A stretch of 64,000 bases of DNA. It comes from Blasia pusilla (taxonomy: Eukaryota; Marchantiophyta; Marchantiopsida; Blasiales). The notes beneath the pieces were generated by a model. That model made no database searches and was not told the origin of the DNA. It worked only from the letters and a program-made list of their open reading frames with translations. Positions within the stretch are counted from its first letter, which is position 1. Each line of letters opens with the position of its first letter. The stretch covers positions 28,396,001 through 28,460,000 of the forward strand of contig CM114275.1 of the NCBI GenBank assembly GCA_050084515.1, written 5' to 3'. The position numbers and the translations under genes were made by a program. Below, piece by piece: positions 58,461 through 64,000 of the stretch.

Positions 58461-60857
58461 GTCCCCAGCGATTAGTTACCTTACCAAATGCAAGCGATGT
58501 TTCATGTTTGATGCTAGCAAAATCATCTCAAAAGACCATTGGTCGGCATGAAGGGGGTACCAACCCAACGGACTCCGACGGCTTCCAATTTGCATTGGGA
58601 CAAGGAAACAAAAAACGGAACAGGGTGCTTCGCAACCCACGTCTCTGATTCCCAAATTCTGCAACCCATTGGACTCCGACAGGTTAAAACAAAATTAAAT
58701 CCATCATGTCAGAAAATCTCACCTACCAAACTTCATCTTGTCAATCAAATTCTGTGAGGAGAATCTGAGTCCCTATTCACTATAAATTGAACATTCTCAT
58801 TCTCATTCCCATACCCAATTCGTATCCTCATTCTTATTCTCTGTCTCCTCCCGGTGGAATCTTATGGGAATGGATAATTATGTGAAGCTCACTTGTGGCA
58901 GTCATCTAGCGGCCCTTCCTCAATCATAAATTGTTCGACTGCAAGCTCGTGAGTCTTTCATACCAGTGGATGAAAATTTTCTCTCAGTTTGATTTCTTTT
59001 CCAAATTGAAACCATCTTTGTGTCCAAGGATGTTAGGGTGGATGGTACGGAGGATATAATAGGTGAGAGAATCCAGCCAGTGATTGCAGACCGTAAAGTA
59101 TGGAATCTCCTACCTCTAGCAAATGGTCAATACAGAGTTTACGGCTTGCCTCTGAATTCCTGTGTTTCCCAAGTAGACGGTCGAGAATTTCCTAGTGCAC
59201 CGAGCTCTACGTTTGCAACTCCTAGCTCAGTAGATCCGGCATCAACTCCAACTTCACATGTTCGTTACAATGTTGTACTTCCTCAAGAAATTCCCAATGT
59301 TGTCAACCTCGATCAGTGGATCGGTCGGACACCAACCGGCCCCTCTCTGCCTACTCGTTCCTCTTGCGGATATCAGGCAATAGTTTGCTATCGTCTCTAG
59401 CCTTGAAAATGTTCAAGCACATTCTTGTTGACGAGCTGCCGCCCACGTACGATGGTAATTGCAATTTTGAGTTGCCTCCACTTGCTGCTCCTGCTCAAAA
59501 GAAAGATGGAGGACGCTCGAAGGGTATGGACAAAGTCTGATTGTCATCGATGGTGAAGGCTTCAACGGACCAGTGCTTCAATTCCAGATGGTCCTTGGAT
59601 TGTCTTCCGCCGCCAATGCATTGGAGCCTTGGAGTGTAGAAGTCTAGCATGCCCGTATCTAGAGCGCAATGGGCAGGTCAATACGTCGTAATTCCCCCCC
59701 TAGAATGCAGAAACTCCATATGAGGTCGGTGCTACCATACCGCCGGGAGGCCATAGATGTCCTCATTGTCAAGCATCCCCTTTCTGCGTTGGAGCGTGTC
59801 CTGCATACATATTTTTCATTGTCCATGACTTGGGCTCCACGTCAGAGTACACAAGGGTGGTAGTTCATGTTGGCTCCCACACTCATCCTGTGACCGATGC
59901 AATTCAAAGACACATCAAGGAGGATGTGGCGAACAAAGTGGCCGAGGTTTACATAAACTCTCCAGGTTCAAAGCCAAGAGTGATCAAGCTAACAACAACA
60001 TCACAAATTTATGAACAATTGCTTGGAATCCCTCGACAGGGCGAGATCACGGTTGTTGAGGAGAAACAACTCTGGGAAAATGCTTCCAAAATATGCTGCG
60101 TCAAATACAGATACTAGATGGAAAGATGGCCGAAATGGATGCTATTGCCAGAATCAAGGCCAACTCCAGATTTCCATTCATTCAAAGATGGGAGTTCAGG
60201 GGCTAGGGAGGCAAAGGATCCAGGGCCTATGTCTTCAAAATGTCAACGACAGGTCTGTCGAGTGGCCTTGATCTTATAGATCGAATGAGGGAAGGGGAAG
60301 ATCTTTACGACAGCTGGGTAAGCTTTGATATTTGCTACAGAGTGCTGAACGGATGGTTGAAAATGGGTGCTCACATTTATGACCATGTGGAGAAGGGACT
60401 CAAAACTATATTTGTCTGTGAAGTAAAAGCAGAAGACGTTGACGGTTTGAAGATGTGTTGGTTACTCTTACTGGAGGTGGTGAAGGAAAACAAAAGGCCA
60501 CCTCCAGTAATTTATGGGTTCATGGTGGACAATGCACAACCTGGGTGGATTGCTATCAGGGAAGTGTTTTGGGGTGGGGAGGTTCAACTAGAGAGAGAAA
60601 GGTCGGATGCTTTCCATTGGCAACAGTCTGTGACCCGCTATACCAAATCTTGCATCAAGGATAATAAGAGGACGGAGCATGTTCCTCTACTCCAACGCTG
60701 CAAGGACAACAAAACCTTGAAACAGGCCATGGAATGCCAAGAAGAAATTCATGGGTGGTGGAGGAAACATACGATTGAGGGGAAGTACAAAGAGTTATGC
60801 TCTTGGTTGAGTTGGTGGACTGTACGAATGAGACAATGGGGAAACTTCATGCGGGAG

Positions 60858-61272
60858 GTGAGTTCAGTAATTTGTCTCACTGAAAATTGTTTGAAGAGTT
60901 GCAGCTAAAGGTGAGAAGCGTGAGCACTATAGGGATTTCAACCTGAAGAAACCAAGCAACTTGTCAGATGCGACATGTTGCCTCCCTGAGTGCTCAACCC
61001 GTCGGAATCAGACGGGTTGACGGGTTGCCTGAGAGTGCAACCGGTCAGAAAGGACAGGTTGCAAGTCGCATGGTCAAATTTACTTGCAACCCGTCTGAAT
61101 TCGACAGATTGCTGTAGGTGGTTCCTAGGTGTTGCAACACATCATAAACGGACGGGTTGCAGAGTTATTCATGAGATGCCTCCGACTTGCAACCTGTGTG
61201 GTTATGAAATGTAACTTTTTTCTTTGCTCATAGAGTTAATTTTGTTCCCTTCTCACATTGCCGTCGTTGCAG
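60858..61272 (+). repeat. Transposase intron of copy B with palindromes
   Basis: 415 bp with a clean GTGAGT donor and TTGCAG acceptor. Palindromes near 60956, 60995, 61037, 61085 and 61133. Confidence 0.8.
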
Positions 61273-61381
61273 GGATTGAACATTCATGAAAATGCCCTCT
61301 GCCCCAACACAAGTGGAGGAGAGAGTGTTCATTCCTCCTGGAGGTCGTCACAAGCATGCCAAAGAATTTCACTTGTGGAGG

Positions 61382-61390
61382 CATGCTAAC
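61382..61390. repeat. Predicted left target-site duplication of MULE copy C
   Basis: CATGCTAAC is transposase coding sequence of copy B; copy C reads GCATGCCAAC at the equivalent place, followed by AAGACCAGG. Copy C starts at the next base. The right duplicate is beyond the window. Confidence 0.65.
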
Positions 61391-61865
61391 GAGGTGCAGT
61401 AAGAGGAGAGGAAGAGAGGAGAGAGGAGAGAGGAAATTACCTTCAACCGAAAGAGATGCTTTTTTTGAAGAGAGTTTCCTGTGATTTGAAGAGAGTTTCC
61501 GTCGGGTTGAAGAGAGGAAACTTTTTGTGTGATTCTTTTTGCACTTTTGTGCTCAGTTCCTAAGCACTCCCACAGTTTTTTTTTCCTCTTCCACATTTTG
61601 GCAACCCCTCTAAGTCCGAGAAGTTGCAAATTGTACAAAATTTAGAAAACTGAAAAATTCGTGGAATTATAAGTGTGGAACCAATCACTTTTTCCATCCA
61701 AGGTCCGGAAAAAATCTATCATTTTCCCTCGACTGAATAGAGTTCAAGCTCAAAGTGAAGGTTCTCGAAAAATGAAAGTACAGTCTAAAACCTCATTTTG
61801 CATCCTCAAAGTGGTTTGTTTAAGATACTTCGCACTTCTTTGAGGGATAGAATTGGTTGGTGGAT

Positions 61866-64000
61866 TCATACTCCTACCTTCGACTCTCTTAAAACTACAA
61901 GAAACACATAGTACATGTGCTTATAAGGGAAATACCTTTTGCCACTTGTCTCTCTTTGGACAAAGTCATCACATGAACACGTGGGAAAGCAACAGATGTG
62001 CACCACATACACCCCTGTGACACTTGAATTTACAGTGTTGTTCATGACCCAATACATCCTTCCTATTCCATTGCCACTCTGGACATCTTTTCTGGCGATG
62101 GTCTCCATTTTTGCCTCTCGAGCTGATGCAATTCGCTTTGCTCTCTCCACCGTTGGCCTACACATTCTGTTTCTCTTCACCCCATTTCTAGACTAAAACT
62201 GAAATAGTGGATTGAGATCATCGACCTTCTCCGGGTATGTGTTGACGTCAATCTTGGGTTGAATACGAAATGCGAAGATCTTTGTAATGCGAACATGCTC
62301 TGAACTTCCTCTGTCTACGAGTCTGAAACCGAAACTTGTAAGATTGTCCACTTCGTCTTGAGTGCAATTCGTACCTACGACGACGGGCCAAATCGTGGGG
62401 GTATTCCCCGGAGCTCCAATGGCAGCCGGATAAGACTTGCGGAAAGCGCAAGATTCATTTGGGCAGAAGAAGTACTTCAATTGATCTCTGGTCCTCGTGA
62501 AACGATCAAAGGTTTTGAGTCCTCAAAACCCAGGCAGTGGTCGTCCAGTCCTTGTACAGTTCTTATTTAGGAAAGTGCCGCATGCTCTCCTAATTCCATC
62601 AGATCCTACCCTGCAAGTGGATCCACGTATGGGGTTGCTCCGAGATATATGCCACCATTTTAGGTTGCAATCCATCTCCATGACCGGAATCCCATATTGT
62701 TGATCCACCCCAGCGACCGAATGTTGCGAACTTCCAGCAACGGAGGGCTTTTGAAATAAAACATTCACTGATTTTGGAGAAGTTACTCCATCATGGATTT
62801 GGGAGCGGTCCGGGGTTCCCAAATACCTGGGCGGCGTAATTTCCTCATCCAAATCAATCACCAGATTCGTTCCTCAATGCTGCCTCTTCACCTGCCTGAA
62901 GTCAAGATACTTATCGGGTCTCCACGAGTCTCGCTTGGACTGCTCTACCACCATCTGTATGGGACGCCTTGAAGCCCGCCCACGAATATCCCCACCAATG
63001 TGTATGTCTTGCTCGAGGGGAGTTCCTGCTACGCACGGTTGAAGGCTTCCACATAGAGTTTTTCATCACCAGATCTCACAGCCGCCCTGACATAGAGCTC
63101 GTAGATCGAATGCCCCCTTCCTTTTGTTATGCCTTTTGTGAGGAAGATATGGGATGCTGCAGACTGTAGCATTGCTCTTTCCTGGTCTTGTTGGCATGCA
63201 TCCACAAGTGAAATTCGTTGGCATGTTTGTGATGACCTCCAGGAGGAATGAACACTTTCTGCTCCACTTGTGTTGGGGCTGAGGGCATTTTCATGAATGT
63301 TCAATCCCTGCAACGACGGCAATGTTAGAAGGGAACGAAAATAGCTCAGAAGTCAAAGAAATAAGCTACAAGTCGGAACTAGATGGGTTGCAAGGCCGAG
63401 ACATCCCATGAATGACTTTGCGATCCGTCGGGTCCCGACGTGTTGCAACACCCAAGAACCACCTACTGCACCCCGTCCGATTCCGAATGGTTGCAAGAAC
63501 CTTTGGTCACTCCGGGCTAGAAGATCCAAGTGCAAGTTATCCGAAACCCATCCGGGTCGAACTATTTGCAGGCCTTGTATACATGCAACTTGCATACTTG
63601 TATACGGATTGCACCAAAATTCTTGATGCAACCAGTCGGTTTCCGACTGGTTGCACACTCAGGCAACCCGTCCGTTTCCGACGGGTTGCACACTCTGGCA
63701 ACCCGTGTGTTTCCGACGGGTTGCACACTCGAGCAAACCGTCGCATCCGACAAGTTGCTTTGTTTCTTCGATTTGAAATCCCTATAGTTCCCACGCTTCT
63801 CAACTTGAGCTGCAACTTTTCAAACAATTCTCAGCGTGAGCTTGACAAGACAAAATAGAGAACTCACCTGCCGCATGAAGTTTCCCCATTGTCTCATACG
63901 TAGAGTCCACCAACTCAGCCAAGAGCACAACTCTTTGTACTTCCCCTCAATCGCATGCTTCCTCCACCACCCATGAAGTTCTTCTTGGCATTCCATGGCC
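61866..64000 (-). pseudogene. MULE transposase of copy C, partial and broken
   Basis: Upstream exon 64000-63868 (CQEELHGWWRKHAIEGKYKEL) ends at a GTGAGT donor. Intron 63867-63308 has an intact AG acceptor. The second exon runs 63307-61866, with GLNIHENALSPNTSG, a TGA at about 62875 shared with copy A (after KRQH in A), KYFFCPNESCAFRKSYPAAI and a SWIM finger (CSCDDFVQRETSGKRYFPYKH). The Cys before KH is Tyr, so the finger is damaged. Extra frame breaks lie near 63045, 62520 and 62195. Confidence 0.82.
63308..63867 (-). repeat. Transposase intron of copy C with palindromes
   Basis: Includes three well-kept consecutive copies near 63628, 63663 and 63698 only about 35 bp apart, and decayed copies near 63420, 63468 and 63735. 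Confidence 0.82.

Larger units (their letters stand above)
52478..61390. mobile_element. Mutator-like element copy B (inverted relative to copy A), interrupted by copy C
   Basis: Starts with GGTATTCTGGCATGAGAGAGG, the same terminus as the right end of copy A read inward. It then carries, in reverse, the 3' duplicated region, the ParB-like/methyltransferase gene (minus), the divergent palindrome array, and the transposase gene (plus). The transposase reading stops at 61390, where copy C begins. The remainder of B should lie beyond the window. The 9 bases before it (GAGGGGGCT, 52469-52477) are its predicted duplication. Confidence 0.85.
59020..61390 (+). pseudogene. MULE transposase of copy B, broken and cut by copy C
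   Basis: Same gene as 34297-30100 of copy A. The N-terminus (SKDVRVDGTEDIIGE ... SAPSSTFATPSSVDPAS) is at 59020-59400. Zinc-finger parts follow in shifting frames at 59403-59860. At 60240-60860 a clean stretch holds SFDICYRV, FMVDNAQPGWIAIREVFWGG and ERSDAFHWQQSVTRYTKSC. Intron 60858-61272 starts GTGAGT and ends TTGCAG. The second exon starts GLNIHENALCPNTSG and is cut after 39 codons by copy C at 61391. The SWIM end lies outside the window if B is otherwise complete. The HW of the CxFHW block is kept here but is DW in copy A. Confidence 0.83.
61391..64000. mobile_element. Mutator-like element copy C (same orientation as A), runs off the window
   Basis: Starts GAGGTGCAGTAAGAGGAGAGG, the same as copy A at 29706, and follows A in order to the end of the window: terminal region, SWIM exon, intron with palindromes, then the start of the upstream transposase exon. 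Confidence 0.87.

Overview
Nuclear DNA of a land plant. The window holds one apparently intact host gene and is otherwise mostly decayed transposable elements. The host gene is an intronless MTP1-type CDF zinc transporter with a histidine-rich loop (18758-20194). Around it lie Ty3/gypsy, Ty1/copia, hAT, CACTA and Mutator-like (MULE) remnants. Element style and low gene density would fit a seed-free plant (bryophyte or lycophyte), but this is a weak inference and the species cannot be named from the sequence.

Layout. 1-2067: broken Ty3/gypsy pol ending in a PHD-finger-like module. 2500-4476 (minus): decayed transposase-like gene of unassigned superfamily. 6244-8515: broken hAT transposase with a ZNF862-like N-terminal finger. 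8516-18757: no convincing genes, but two short elements (10284-10514, 11380-11591) that share termini and are each flanked by a different perfect 9-bp target-site duplication, so they look like Mutator-type MITEs. 18758-20194: the MTP gene. 23574-26741 (minus): CACTA (En/Spm) transposase remnant. 27848-28440 (minus): unrecognised coding-like fragment. 29706-41816: a 12.1-kb MULE (copy A) between 9-bp duplications. 43611-43811: a long GA microsatellite. 44640-45014: an orphan CACTA end. 46189-51087: a Ty1/copia element with both LTRs and a 5-bp duplication. 51198-52436: gypsy fragments. 52478 onward: a second MULE copy (B), inverted relative to A. 61391 to the window end: a third copy (C), inserted inside the transposase gene of B.

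The most interesting object is this MULE family. Each element carries two divergent genes. One encodes a MULE transposase (WRKY-GCM1-like N-terminal finger, DDE core, SWIM finger). The other encodes a protein with a coiled-coil N-terminus, a ParB-like domain (IPL...DEDIAKL...DGNHR) and a beta-order amino-methyltransferase-like domain (motif IV, then X, then I). The introns and the shared intergenic region of the element, but not its exons, are packed with copies of an odd-length palindrome of about 27 bp (GCAACCCGTCGGA-N-reverse complement). In the divergent promoter region these recur every 66-67 bp in both A and B; in one intron they recur about every 65 bp. Changes in one arm are often matched in the other. 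A ParB-like/methyltransferase gene travelling with its own palindrome arrays suggests an element-encoded DNA-marking or partition-like system. All copies seen here are broken, and that function is inference.
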